In this document: positions 29,275 to 38,029 of the stretch, piece after piece
Numbering within the stretch: the first letter of the stretch is position 1
How the letters are laid out: the number at the start of each line of letters is the position of its first letter
Source of the DNA: Pseudoxanthomonas sp.
GTDB lineage: Bacteria; Pseudomonadota; Gammaproteobacteria; Xanthomonadales; Xanthomonadaceae
DNA: 47,403 bases
Assembly: GCF_002863005.1 (NCBI RefSeq)
Contig: NZ_PKDG01000023.1
Coordinates: 1-47,403 of the forward strand
Direction of reading: 5' to 3'
Made by a program: the position numbers and the translations under genes
Notes under the pieces: model-generated
Seen by the model: the letters and a program-made list of their open reading frames with translations, nothing else
The model's database searches: none
Told to the model about the DNA's origin: nothing

Positions 29275-31355
29275 GCGCCCAGCCGGCCACCGGCGGCATG
29301 CGCTGGATGGACATGCTGAAGAACGGCCTGGGAGCGCCGCTGGTCGTGCTGGCGCTGCTGGCCATGATCGTGGTGCCGCTGGCGCCGCCGGTGCTGGATG
29401 CGCTCTTCAGCTTCAACATCGCCATCTCGCTGGTGGTGTTGCTGGCCGTGATCTACGTCAAGCGGCCGCTCGACTTCACCATCTTCCCGATCATCTTGCT
29501 GATGACCACGATGCTGCGCCTGGCGCTGAACGTGGCGTCCACCCGCGTGATCCTGCTCAACGGCCAGGACGGCCACGAGGCCGCCGGCAAGGTCATCGCC
29601 GCCTTCGGCGAGTTCGTGGTCGGCGGCAACTATGCGGTCGGCATCGTGGTGTTCGCGATCCTGACCATCATCAACTTCGTGGTCATCACCAAGGGCGCCG
29701 GCCGCATCGCCGAGGTCTCCGCGCGCTTCATCCTCGATGCGATGCCCGGCAAGCAGATGGCCATCGACGCCGACCTCAACGCCGGCATCCTGACCCGCGA
29801 GGAAGCCAAGGCCCGCCGCGAGGAAGTCCGCGCGGAAGCCGACTTCTACGGCTCGATGGACGGCGCCAACAAGTTCATTCGTGGCGATGCCATCGCCGGC
29901 ATCCTGATCCTGTTCATCAACCTCATCGGCGGTTTCGCCGTGGGCATGTTCCAGCACGGCATGCCGGCCGCCGAGGCGGCGTCCACCTACACCCTGCTGT
30001 CGATCGGCGACGGGCTGGTCGCCCAGCTGCCTGCCCTGCTGGTGTCCTCGGCGGTGGCCATGCTGGTGACCCGCGCCTCGCGCTCGGAGGACATGGGCCA
30101 GGCCGTGATGGGCCAGGCGTTCGGCCAGCACAAGGCGCTGGCCGTGGCGGCCGGCGTGCTGGGCCTGGTCGGCCTGGTGCCCGGCATGCCCAACGTCGCC
30201 TTTTTGACGCTGGCCGCCGGCATCGGCTACCTGGCCTGGAAGATGTGGAAGCGGACCCAGGAAAGCCCCGAAGCCGCCGCCGGCGACGTGCCTGCCCTGA
30301 CCGGCCCCGGCGCGCCCGACCGCAACGCCGAACTGACCTGGGACGAACTGCGCCCGGTCGACCCGCTGGGCCTGGAAGTGGGCTACCGGCTGATCCCGCT
30401 GGTGGACAAGAACCAGGGCGGCGAACTGATGTCGCGCATCAAGGCCGTGCGCCGCAAGCTCACGCAGGACCTGGGCTTCCTGGTGCCGCCGGTACACATC
30501 CGCGACAACCTGGAACTCCCCTCCAACGGGTACCGACTGCTGGTGCACGGCGTGCCGGTCGCCTCGGCCGAGATCCATCCCGACCGCGAACTGGCCCTGG
30601 ATCCGGGCGGCGCGTTCGGCACCATCGACGGCATCCCCGGCAAGGACCCGGCGTTCGGGCTGGACGCGGTGTGGATCCAGTCGCACCAGAAGGCGACCGC
30701 TGAATCGCTGGGCTACACCGTGGTCGATCCGGCCACCGTCATGGCCACGCACCTCTCGCACCTGGTGCGCGAACACGCCCCGGAGCTGCTCGGCCACGAG
30801 GAAGTGCAGCAGTTGCTCGCGCAGCTGGGCCGCAACGCGCCGAAGCTGGTCGAGGACCTCACTCCGAAGGCGCTGCCGCTGGCCACCGTGGTGCGCGTGC
30901 TGCAGAACCTGTTGATCGAGCGCGTGCCCATCCGCCAGCTGCGCCGCATCGTCGAGGCACTGGTCGAATTCGCCCCGCAGAACGCCGACCCGGCCGCGCT
31001 CACCGCCGCCGTGCGCACCTCGCTGGGCCGTTTCATCGTGCAGGAGATCTCCGGCATGGCACCGGAACTGCCCGTCTATACCTTGGCGCCGAATCTGGAA
31101 CGCGTCTTGCAGGACAGCACCCAGGGAACCGGCGCGGCGCTGGAACCGGGACTGGCGGAACGCCTGCACCAGAGCCTCGCCGACGTGGTGACCAAGCAGG
31201 AAGCCCGCAGCGAGCCTGCGGTGGTGCTGGTACCGGGAACGGTCCGCGCCGCCCTTGCCCGCCTGGTCCGCCACAGCGTCCCCTCGCTGTCGGTGCTGGC
31301 CTACAGCGAGGTTCCCGAAGACAAGCGGTTGAAGCTGGTGGGCACGATCAGCTGA
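29271..31355 (+). CDS. flhA: Flagellar export gate protein FlhA
   Basis: FlhA (694 residues) is the proton-driven export engine, forming a nonamer under the gate. The first 330 residues hold about eight membrane helices, with the FHIPEP signature region MLRLALNVASTRVILLNGQD and the charged loop DADLNAGILTREEAKARREE. The cytoplasmic half (about 350-694) binds chaperone-substrate complexes. The start overlaps flhB by 4 bases, and flhF begins 48 bases after the stop. Confidence 0.97.
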   Translation: MSAQPATGGMRWMDMLKNGLGAPLVVLALLAMIVVPLAPPVLDALFSFNIAISLVVLLAVIYVKRPLDFTIFPIILLMTTMLRLALNVASTRVILLNGQDGHEAAGKVIAAFGEFVVGGNYAVGIVVFAILTIINFVVITKGAGRIAEVSARFILDAMPGKQMAIDADLNAGILTREEAKARREEVRAEADFYGSMDGANKFIRGDAIAGILILFINLIGGFAVGMFQHGMPAAEAASTYTLLSIGDGLVAQLPALLVSSAVAMLVTRASRSEDMGQAVMGQAFGQHKALAVAAGVLGLVGLVPGMPNVAFLTLAAGIGYLAWKMWKRTQESPEAAAGDVPALTGPGAPDRNAELTWDELRPVDPLGLEVGYRLIPLVDKNQGGELMSRIKAVRRKLTQDLGFLVPPVHIRDNLELPSNGYRLLVHGVPVASAEIHPDRELALDPGGAFGTIDGIPGKDPAFGLDAVWIQSHQKATAESLGYTVVDPATVMATHLSHLVREHAPELLGHEEVQQLLAQLGRNAPKLVEDLTPKALPLATVVRVLQNLLIERVPIRQLRRIVEALVEFAPQNADPAALTAAVRTSLGRFIVQEISGMAPELPVYTLAPNLERVLQDSTQGTGAALEPGLAERLHQSLADVVTKQEARSEPAVVLVPGTVRAALARLVRHSVPSLSVLAYSEVPEDKRLKLVGTIS

Positions 31356-31403
31356 GACCGGGATCAGCAGAACCCGACGCGATACCGAACCGGATAGCAC
31401 GCC

Positions 31404-33092
31404 ATGAAAATCAAACGCTTCGTCGCTCCCGACATGCGCACCGCCTTCGCCATGGTCCGCCAGGAACACGGCCCGGACGCGGTGATCCTGTCCAACCGCG
31501 TCACCGAAGACGGCGTCGAGATCGTCGCCGCCAGCAATTACGACGAAGCGCTGGTCAAGCACACCCTGGAGGCGATGCGCCCGGCCACGCCGGCCGCACC
31601 CCTGCATCCGCTACTCGACCCTGCACCGCAGGCACCGGCCGCGAACGCGCCGACGCTGTCGCCGGCCGAAGCCGCCGCCAGCTATTTCGCCCGCCGCCAG
31701 CCCGCGACGCCCGCCGCACCGCGCGCCGAACCGGCGAAGCCCGCGCACGTCGCGAACGTCGCGGCGGCGCCCGCCCCGATCGTTCCGCCGCGCGCGCCTG
31801 AGGCCGCCACGCCGGTTCCGGCCGCCGAGATGCCGGCACCGGTCGTGCGCGACATCGCGCCGTTGCTGATCGAACCCGAATCCTTCGCAGCGAAGCTCGC
31901 CGCCTGCCTGCCCGCAGCACCGGCCAACGAACCCGTCGCCGCCCCCGAACCCGCCAGGACCACGCGCCGCCCGGCCGCGCCGCGCGCCGACATCGACGAC
32001 ACGCTGGACCTCGATGCGCTGCTGCCGTCGATCGCGCCGCCGGTGTCGTTGCCCGAACCCGAGCCGGTGCCCGTCGCCGTGCTGCACGCCAGCCGCATCA
32101 CCGCCACCGGGCCCACGCCGCCCCCCGCCGCCATCACCGTGCCGACGCTGACGGTCGTCAGCGACAACGCCGCCGAGGCGCGCGAAAGCGATGAGCAACT
32201 GGTGCACATGCGCGGCGAACTGGCGGCCATGCGCGAGATGATCGAACGCGAAATGCACCGCCTCACCGACGAACGCCTGCGCGGTTCGCCGGTGCGCATG
32301 CAGGCGATGGAGCTGATGGAAGACTACGGCTTCGACGCCGGCATCACCCGCGACATCGCCCTGCAGATCCCCGCCGACACCGAAGCCCACCGCGGCCGCG
32401 GCCTGATGCTGGGCCTGCTGTCGAAGAAGTTGCCGGTGCTCGACGCCGACCTGCTGGAGACCGGCGGCGTGATCGCCCTGGTCGGCCCCACCGGTGCCGG
32501 CAAGACCACCACCATCGCCAAGCTGGCCGCCTGCTTCGCACAGCGCCACAACCCGCGCGACGTGGCGCTGGTGACCACCGACACCGTGCGCGTCGGCGGC
32601 CGCGAGCAGCTGCACGGATACGGCCGCCAGCTCGGCATCGCCGTGCACGAGGCCGACAGCGCGCAGACCCTGGCGCTGGTGCTGGAGCGCCTGCGCGACT
32701 ACAAGCTGGTTCTGATCGACACCGCCGGCCTGGGCCAGCGCGACCGCAACCTGGTCGGCCAGCTCAACTGGCTGCGCGCCTCGGGCCAGGTCAGGACCCT
32801 GCTCTGCCTGCCTGCGAATTCGCACTTCTCCGACCTGGACGAAGTCGTGCGCCGCTTCAGCACGGTGCAGCCGCAAGGCGTTGTGCTGACCAAGCTGGAC
32901 GAGACCGGCCGCCTGGGCAGCGCGCTCAGCGTGGTCGTCGACCACCAGCTGCCGATGACCTGGGTGACCGACGGCCAGCGCGTCCCCGACGATCTCCACC
33001 GCGCCAACAGCGCCCACCTCGTGCTGCGGCTTGACCAGCTGCGCCGCGAAGCCGACGAACCCTGCTCGACCGAGGCCACCCATGTCGCCTGA
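31404..33092 (+). CDS. flhF: Flagellar polar-placement SRP-type GTPase FlhF
   Basis: FlhF (562 residues) marks the pole for flagellar assembly. The N-terminal B domain is MKIKRFVAPDMRTAFAMVRQ. Residues about 65-255 are an Ala/Pro-rich linker. The NG domain has G1 VGPTGAGKTTT, G2/G3 region TTDTVRVGGREQLHGYGRQL and LIDTAGLGQRD, and LTKLDETGRLG. The linker makes it longer than well-known FlhF proteins of about 430 residues. The stop overlaps fleN by 11 bases, matching the usual FlhF-FleN partnership that sets flagellar position and number. Confidence 0.96.
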   Translation: MKIKRFVAPDMRTAFAMVRQEHGPDAVILSNRVTEDGVEIVAASNYDEALVKHTLEAMRPATPAAPLHPLLDPAPQAPAANAPTLSPAEAAASYFARRQPATPAAPRAEPAKPAHVANVAAAPAPIVPPRAPEAATPVPAAEMPAPVVRDIAPLLIEPESFAAKLAACLPAAPANEPVAAPEPARTTRRPAAPRADIDDTLDLDALLPSIAPPVSLPEPEPVPVAVLHASRITATGPTPPPAAITVPTLTVVSDNAAEARESDEQLVHMRGELAAMREMIEREMHRLTDERLRGSPVRMQAMELMEDYGFDAGITRDIALQIPADTEAHRGRGLMLGLLSKKLPVLDADLLETGGVIALVGPTGAGKTTTIAKLAACFAQRHNPRDVALVTTDTVRVGGREQLHGYGRQLGIAVHEADSAQTLALVLERLRDYKLVLIDTAGLGQRDRNLVGQLNWLRASGQVRTLLCLPANSHFSDLDEVVRRFSTVQPQGVVLTKLDETGRLGSALSVVVDHQLPMTWVTDGQRVPDDLHRANSAHLVLRLDQLRREADEPCSTEATHVA

Positions 33093-33960
33093 CCACCCGC
33101 TGCAGACCAATCCCCGCAGCACCCCGCCGTTGCCCGGCGCCTTCCATCCCGTGCGCGTCGTCGCCATCACCGGCGGCAAGGGCGGCGTGGGTAAGACCAA
33201 CGTGTCGGTCAACCTGGCCGTGTCGCTCGCCGAAATGGGCAAGCGCACGCTGCTGATGGACGCCGACCTGGGCCTGGCCAACGTGGACGTGCTGCTCGGC
33301 CTGTCGCCGAAGTTCACCCTCGCCGATCTCGTCGCCGGCCGTTGCGGCCTGGAGGACGTGCTGCTGGAAGGGCCCGAAGGCGTGCTGGTGGTGCCCGCCT
33401 CGTCCGGGTTCCGCCACATGGCCGAACTGACGCCGGCCGAACACGTCGGCCTGGTCAACGTGTTCTCCGAACTGCAGCGCGCCCTCGACTTCATGGTGGT
33501 GGACACCGCCGCCGGCATCACCGACAGCGTGCTGACCTTCTGCCAGGCCGCGCAGGACACCGTGGTGGTGGTCTGCGACGAGCCGGCCTCGATCACCGAC
33601 GCCTACGCGCTGATCAAGGTGCTGGCGCGCGAACGCGGTCTGGACCGCGTGCACGTCATCGCCAACATGGTCCGCGACCCCAATGAAGGCCGGAAGCTGT
33701 ACGAGAAGCTGGCCCGCGTGTGCGAGCGCTTCCTCGGCGACGTCGCCCTGCACTACCTGGGCGCCGTGCCGCAGGACGACTGGCTGCGCCGTGCGGTGCA
33801 GCGCCAGCAGGCCGTCGTGAAGGCATACCCGGGCAGCCCCTCGGCGCGTGCCATCGCCGAGATCGCACGCACGACGGCGCGCTGGCAGCCGCCGGTCGGC
33901 GCCCGCGGCAACGTGGAGTTCTTCGTCGAACGCCTGATCCAGCGCGGGGTGGCCGCATGA
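33082..33960 (+). CDS. fleN: Flagellar number regulator FleN/FlhG (MinD-like ATPase)
   Basis: A 292-residue P-loop ATPase of the MinD/ParA family. The deviant Walker A is GGKGGVGKTN near residue 33, followed by LLMDADLGLANVDVLLGLSP and Walker B FMVVDTAAG. The C-terminal end is the amphipathic helix type used for membrane binding (VEFFVERLIQRG). In related polar-flagellated bacteria it restrains FleQ and FlhF so that only one flagellum is built. The ATG at 33082 overlaps flhF; the frame is open upstream inside flhF. fliA overlaps its stop by 4 bases. Confidence 0.95.
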   Translation: MSPDHPLQTNPRSTPPLPGAFHPVRVVAITGGKGGVGKTNVSVNLAVSLAEMGKRTLLMDADLGLANVDVLLGLSPKFTLADLVAGRCGLEDVLLEGPEGVLVVPASSGFRHMAELTPAEHVGLVNVFSELQRALDFMVVDTAAGITDSVLTFCQAAQDTVVVVCDEPASITDAYALIKVLARERGLDRVHVIANMVRDPNEGRKLYEKLARVCERFLGDVALHYLGAVPQDDWLRRAVQRQQAVVKAYPGSPSARAIAEIARTTARWQPPVGARGNVEFFVERLIQRGVAA

Positions 33961-34709
33961 ACACCGCCGCCGCCCAGTACCGCGCCGTGCAGCGCGGCAA
34001 CGCCAACGACTTCGTCACCCAGCACGCCGACCTGGTCCGCCGCATCGCGCACCACCTTGCGGCGCGACTGCCGGCCAGCGTGGAGATCGACGACCTGGTG
34101 CAGGCCGGCATGATCGGCCTGCTGGAAGCCTCGCGCAGCTACGACGCCGAACAGGGCGCATCCTTCGAAACCTATGCCTCGATCCGCATCCGCGGTTCGA
34201 TGATCGACGAAATCCGTCGCGGCGACTGGGTCCCGCGCTCGGTGCACCGTCGTGCCCGCCAGGCCGCGGCGACCGTGCGCGAGATCGAGCAGCGCACCGG
34301 CCGCGCCGCCATCGCCACCGAAGTCGCGTCCGCGATGGAGATGCCGTTGCCGGAGTACCTGCGCCTGATGGAAGACGCTGCGCGCGGCCAGGTTCTCAGC
34401 CTGGAATCGCACATCGACGACCACGGCGAACCCAACACCTCCCGCACCGGCGGTCCGTCGCCACAGCAGAACCTGGAGCGCAGCGAGTTCCGCCAGCAAC
34501 TGGTCAAGGCGATCGGCCACCTGCCCGAGCGCGAACAGCTGGTGCTGTCGATGTATTACGAGCAGGAGCTCAACCTGAAGGAAATCGGCGCCGTACTCGG
34601 CGTGAGCGAATCCCGCGTCTGCCAGATCCACGGCCAGGCGATGGTGCGCCTGCGCGGCCGCCTGCAGGTGTTCGAGAAGGCGGACGCGGGGCTGGAAGAC
34701 GACGAGTGA
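33957..34709 (+). CDS. fliA: RNA polymerase sigma-28 factor FliA
   Basis: FliA (250 residues) directs transcription of late flagellar and chemotaxis genes. Region 2 includes HLAARLPASVEIDDLVQAGM and GASFETYASIRIRGSMIDEI, then RRGDWVPRSV. Region 4 includes LPEREQLVLSMYYEQELNLK, then EIGAVLGVSESRVCQIHGQA. The ATG overlaps the fleN stop, so fliA is at the end of the sigma-54-driven flhB operon. Its own likely target promoters in this window precede cheY, motA, the STAS gene and the chemoreceptor gene. No flgM anti-sigma gene is in the window. Confidence 0.97.
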   Translation: MNTAAAQYRAVQRGNANDFVTQHADLVRRIAHHLAARLPASVEIDDLVQAGMIGLLEASRSYDAEQGASFETYASIRIRGSMIDEIRRGDWVPRSVHRRARQAAATVREIEQRTGRAAIATEVASAMEMPLPEYLRLMEDAARGQVLSLESHIDDHGEPNTSRTGGPSPQQNLERSEFRQQLVKAIGHLPEREQLVLSMYYEQELNLKEIGAVLGVSESRVCQIHGQAMVRLRGRLQVFEKADAGLEDDE

Positions 34710-34722
34710 CCTTGGCAATCGC

Positions 34723-34746
34723 GCGACCCCGCAGGAGCGGTGTCGC
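34723..34746. repeat. Hairpin, possible degenerate single REP
   Basis: GCGAC and CCGC pair with GCGG and GTCGC around an AGGA loop, with one C:T mismatch. The core GCAGGAGCG...GTCGC resembles one arm of the REP doublets at 14586 and 37800. There is no T-run. It lies between the fliA stop and the cheY sigma-28 promoter and could weaken read-through. Confidence 0.4.
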
Positions 34747-34752
34747 CTCCGC

Positions 34753-34779
34753 TAAACCTTTCCCGCCCCCGGCCGATAT
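34753..34779 (+). promoter_or_regulatory. Sigma-28 (FliA) promoter for cheY
   Basis: TAAACCTT, an 11-base spacer and GCCGATAT match the FliA consensus TAAAGTTT-N11-GCCGATAA closely, with perfect spacing and a full GCCGATA core. It lies 39 bases before the GTG start of cheY and should drive cheY, cheZ, the small membrane gene and cheA1. Confidence 0.88.
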
Positions 34780-34818
34780 CCCCACCAGACCCACCGTCCA
34801 CGCAATACCGGAGCATCC

Positions 34819-35214
34819 GTGACCAACAAGAACATGCGCATCCTGATCGTGGACGACTTCTCCACCATGCGCCGCATCATCAAGAACCTGCTCAACGACC
34901 TCGGCTACACCAATACCGCCGAGGCCGAGGACGGCAACAGCGCGCTGACCGCGCTGGGCCAGGGCAGTTTCGACTTCGTGGTCACCGACTGGAACATGCC
35001 CGGCATGACCGGCATCGAGCTGCTGAAAGCCATCCGCGCCGACGATCGCTACAAGACCCTGCCGGTGCTGATGGTGACGGCCGAAGCCAAGCGCGAGCAG
35101 ATCATCGAAGCGGCGCAGAACGGTGTGAACGGCTACATCATCAAGCCGTTCACCGCGCAGACGCTGGAAGAGAAGCTCGGCAAGATTTTCGAACGTCTCG
35201 GAGCGGCCGCCTGA
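34819..35214 (+). CDS. cheY: Chemotaxis response regulator CheY
   Basis: A 131-residue CheY of the motor-binding type. It has D12/D13, phosphoacceptor D57 in [12 protein letters not shown] (the W after the Asp is characteristic of true CheY), the conserved TAEAKREQI and Lys in YIIKPF. The start is GTG at 34819. The stop overlaps cheZ by one base (TGATG). Phosphorylated by CheA1, it binds FliM and FliN to change motor rotation. Confidence 0.95.
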   Translation: MTNKNMRILIVDDFSTMRRIIKNLLNDLGYTNTAEAEDGNSALTALGQGSFDFVVTDWNMPGMTGIELLKAIRADDRYKTLPVLMVTAEAKREQIIEAAQNGVNGYIIKPFTAQTLEEKLGKIFERLGAAA

Positions 35215-35831
35215 TGAGCGCCGTCGCCGATGCCACCAGCGCCCGCGCGGCACTCGTGGAGAAACTGCAGACCGCACTCGACGCCCTCGAACAGGGCGAC
35301 GAAGCCGGCTGGCGGCGCGAACTGGATGCCATCGCCGCCTGGCGCACGCAGCCCATGATGCAGGGCCTGGGCCGGCTTGCCCGCGAACTGGCGCAGACGC
35401 TGGGCGAACTGCCGCCGACCGACGCCGGCGATCTCGACGATGCCTGCGCGCGGCTGGACCACGTGGTCGAAATGACCGAACAGGCCAGCCACAAGACCCT
35501 GGACCTGGCCGAGCAGTGCCGGAGCTACGCCACCCAGCTGAAGACCACCCCGCTGTCCGCCGAGCAGGCCGCGCTGGTGGACAGCATCGGCAAGGGGCTG
35601 TCGGAGATGGCGCTGGCACAGAGCTACCAGGACCTGACGGGCCAGATCATCCGCCGGGTGGCCGGCATCGTGCGCCGCGTGCACGAAGGTTTCGGCGCCC
35701 TCGGCCTTCCGCCGCCGGAAAAAAACCGCGACAAGCCTTCAGAACTCGCCGGCCCGGCCGTTGCTGGTCTGGACCGCAATGCATTTTCGCAGGACGACGC
35801 CGACGACCTGCTGTCCGGCCTGGGGTTGTAG
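35214..35831 (+). CDS. cheZ: CheY-P phosphatase CheZ
   Basis: CheZ (205 residues) speeds dephosphorylation of CheY-P. The protein is a long helical hairpin. The catalytic Gln region reads LAQSYQDLTGQIIRRV. The C-terminal CheY-binding peptide is NAFSQDDADDLLSGLGL, reached by a flexible linker. The ATG overlaps the cheY stop. The frame extends upstream through cheY, but the ATG at 35214 gives the normal length. Confidence 0.95.
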   Translation: MSAVADATSARAALVEKLQTALDALEQGDEAGWRRELDAIAAWRTQPMMQGLGRLARELAQTLGELPPTDAGDLDDACARLDHVVEMTEQASHKTLDLAEQCRSYATQLKTTPLSAEQAALVDSIGKGLSEMALAQSYQDLTGQIIRRVAGIVRRVHEGFGALGLPPPEKNRDKPSELAGPAVAGLDRNAFSQDDADDLLSGLGL

Positions 35832-35868
35832 CCCCGGGGGACGCGCACTGCGGAACCGGAGACCTGCC

Positions 35869-36012
35869 ATGCCCGTCGCGTCCGCCCCCCGCTACCGCCA
35901 TCCCGTCGTCCTCGTGCTCGTGGGCCTGCTGCTGGTCTGCGACGTGCTGGTCGGTCGCATGCTCCGCCGGCGCCACGCGCATGCGATGCGCCTGCTCGAC
36001 TCCTCCCGCTGA
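35869..36012 (+). CDS. Small single-span membrane protein (47 residues)
   Basis: A short open frame between cheZ and cheA1: a basic N-terminus (PVASAPRYRHP), one membrane helix (VVLVLVGLLLVCDVLVG) and an Arg/His-rich tail (MLRRRHAHAMR). A GGAGA-like ribosome site lies just upstream and the gene ends 27 bases before cheA1. Function unknown. Position inside the FliA-driven chemotaxis transcript and the clean topology argue it is real, but no homologue is recognised. Confidence 0.55.
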   Translation: MPVASAPRYRHPVVLVLVGLLLVCDVLVGRMLRRRHAHAMRLLDSSR

Positions 36013-36039
36013 TCGCCCGACCCGGTAACCGTCCCGCCC

Positions 36040-37785
36040 ATGTCCGCCGTCACCCCCGAAATCGCCGCCGACTTCCTGATCGAAGCGCAGGAAATCCTCG
36101 ACCGGCTCGGCGAACAGCTGGTCACGCTGGAGCAGGATCCCTCGGACAGCGAACAGCTCAACGCGGTCTTCCGCGGCTTCCACACGCTGAAGGGCGGCGC
36201 CGGCTTCCTCGGCATCCAGCCGATGGTCAACCTGTGCCATGCGGCCGAAGAGACGCTCGGCCTGGTACGCGCAGGACAGGCCACGCTGGAACCCCAGCAT
36301 TTCGACGCCGCCCAGCAGTCGCTGGACTGGTTGCAGCAGATGCTGGACGCCATCGGCGCCAGCGAAGATCCGCCCCATGCACCGCAGGCGCTGATCGACC
36401 AGTTCGATGCCCACGGCGGCACGCCCGCGCCGGCACAAAAGGCGAGCGCGGTGCCCGCCGCCGCCGCGCCTGCAGGCGACCTGATCGGCGACGACGAGTT
36501 CGAAGCCCTGCTGGACCAGTTGCATGGCGGCGGTGCGCCCACGAGCGTGGTGCCGCCCTCGCCGGCGCCTGCAGCGCCCGCGCCCACCCCGGCGAGATCC
36601 GCGGCACCCAAGCCGGCCGCCAAGGCCGGGGGCGAAGCGGAACAGACCATCCGCGTGGACACCAAGCGGCTGGACGCCATCGTCAACCTGGTCGGCGAGC
36701 TGGTGCTGTCGCGCAACCGCCTGAAGACGCTCCGCGCACGCATCCGCGACGAGGAACTGGACCGCGCCGTGAGCAGCCTGGACATCGCCACGGCCCGCCT
36801 GCAGACCGCCGTCATGCGCACGCGCATGCAGCCGGTCGGCAAGGTGTTCTCGCGCTTCCCCAAGGTGGCCCGCGACGTCGCCCGCCAGCTGCAGAAGGAA
36901 GTCGACCTGGAACTGGTCGGCGCCGACACCGAGCTCGACCGCAACCTGGTGGAGGCCCTGGCCGATCCGCTCGTGCACCTGGTGCGCAACGCCATCGACC
37001 ATGGCATCGAGGTGCCGTCGCTGCGCGAGGCCTGCAGCAAGCCGCGCGCCGGCCATGTGCGCTTGTCGGCGCAGCAGGAAGGCGACTTCGTCACCATCGA
37101 GATCCGCGACGACGGTGCCGGCATCGATCCGGAACGCCTGCGCGCGAAGGCGCTGGAGAAGGGCCTGATCGATCCCGAGGCCGCCGCCCGCCTCAGCCAC
37201 GACGAGTGCCTGCAGTTGATCTTCCTGCCCGGCTTCTCCACCAAGGCCGAGGTCACCGACATCTCCGGCCGCGGCGTCGGCATGGACGTCGTGCAGTCGC
37301 GCATCCGCGAACTCAGCGGCCAGATCACCATCCATTCCGATGTCGGGCGCGGCAGCCGCTTCGTCATCCGCGTGCCCCTGACCCTCGCGATCCTGCCCAC
37401 CTTGCTCGTGCAGGCCGGCGAGCCGGTCTACGCCCTGCCCCTGGCGCGCGTGATGGAGGTGCTGCATGCGCCGTCCGAAAGCCTGCGCTGGTTCGATGGA
37501 CAGGCCGTGCTCGACCGCCAGAGCCACACCTTGCCGCTGGTCGATCTGCGCCAGTGGCTGCGCGTGGACCCGGTGATGGCTCCGTTGCTCACCATCGTGG
37601 TGCTGCAGATGGGCGAACAGCGCTTCGGCCTGATCGTCGACCAGGTCCGCGGTCGCGAGGAAGTCGTCATCAAGCCCCTGCCGCGCGCCGTGCGCGGCCT
37701 GCCCGGCTATGCCGGCGCCACCCTGATCGGCGACGGCCGCATGGCGCTGATCCTCGACGTCGATGGTCTGCGCGCGACGGCGTGA
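36040..37785 (+). CDS. cheA: Chemotaxis histidine kinase CheA (first copy)
   Basis: A 581-residue kinase that phosphorylates CheY when receptors are active. P1 has H48 in GFHTLKGGAGFLG. No classic P2 is seen; instead an Ala/Pro linker holds the acidic motif DDEFEALLDQLHG (residues 151-163), which recurs twice in ParP at 40530. The P3 dimerisation helix reads RVDTKRLDAIVNLVGELVLS. P4 has the N box HLVRNAIDHGIE, G1 DDGAGID and GRGVGMDVV. The P5 regulatory domain fills the last 130 residues. It ends the cheY operon and is followed by a REP doublet. Confidence 0.95.
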   Translation: MSAVTPEIAADFLIEAQEILDRLGEQLVTLEQDPSDSEQLNAVFRGFHTLKGGAGFLGIQPMVNLCHAAEETLGLVRAGQATLEPQHFDAAQQSLDWLQQMLDAIGASEDPPHAPQALIDQFDAHGGTPAPAQKASAVPAAAAPAGDLIGDDEFEALLDQLHGGGAPTSVVPPSPAPAAPAPTPARSAAPKPAAKAGGEAEQTIRVDTKRLDAIVNLVGELVLSRNRLKTLRARIRDEELDRAVSSLDIATARLQTAVMRTRMQPVGKVFSRFPKVARDVARQLQKEVDLELVGADTELDRNLVEALADPLVHLVRNAIDHGIEVPSLREACSKPRAGHVRLSAQQEGDFVTIEIRDDGAGIDPERLRAKALEKGLIDPEAAARLSHDECLQLIFLPGFSTKAEVTDISGRGVGMDVVQSRIRELSGQITIHSDVGRGSRFVIRVPLTLAILPTLLVQAGEPVYALPLARVMEVLHAPSESLRWFDGQAVLDRQSHTLPLVDLRQWLRVDPVMAPLLTIVVLQMGEQRFGLIVDQVRGREEVVIKPLPRAVRGLPGYAGATLIGDGRMALILDVDGLRATA

Positions 37786-37799
37786 GGCGTTGTGCTCCG

Positions 37800-37983
37800 T
37801 GTAGGAGCGACGTGAGTCGCGACCGCACGCCCTGCACACCATGACGTCTGGATGGCGGTGTGACCCGGCCGCAAACAACGTCGCTTCTGCAACAGCAAGG
37901 CGACAGCTCGCGATTCCAGATCATGCGCGACATGACAACTCGATGTCTGTGTGATCGCGATCGCGACTCACGTCGCTCCTACA
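37800..37983. repeat. REP-like inverted doublet between cheA1 and motA
   Basis: The arms at 37800-37822 and 37961-37983 are exact reverse complements over 23 bases, 138 bases apart. The core is GGAGCGACGTGAGTCGC, and each arm folds alone (GCGAC-GTGA-GTCGC). The core is the same family as the doublet at 14586-14685, differing at a few bases. The right arm ends 11 bases before the -35 of the motA sigma-28 promoter. The sequence between the arms shows no gene. Confidence 0.88.
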
Positions 37984-37994
37984 AGAAGCTCACC

Positions 37995-38021
37995 TCAAGT
38001 CCCCCTCGATCGGGCCGATAG
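37995..38021 (+). promoter_or_regulatory. Sigma-28 (FliA) promoter for motA
   Basis: TCAAGTCC, 11 bases, then GCCGATAG is an excellent FliA site with a complete TCAAG and GCCGATA. The ATG of motA is only 9 bases after the -10 element, so the expected RNA start falls within about 0-3 bases of the ATG. Confidence 0.9.
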
Positions 38022-38029
38022 ATCAGCAC

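Noticed and set aside
29190..31607. Minus-strand open frame of 805 codons over flhA
   Set aside because: Antisense shadow of flhA with His/Gln/Gly-rich composition and no recognisable domain.
37800..37983. CRISPR-like or insertion sequence ends
   Set aside because: Only two inverted copies with self-complementary arms and no transposase; this is a REP doublet layout.
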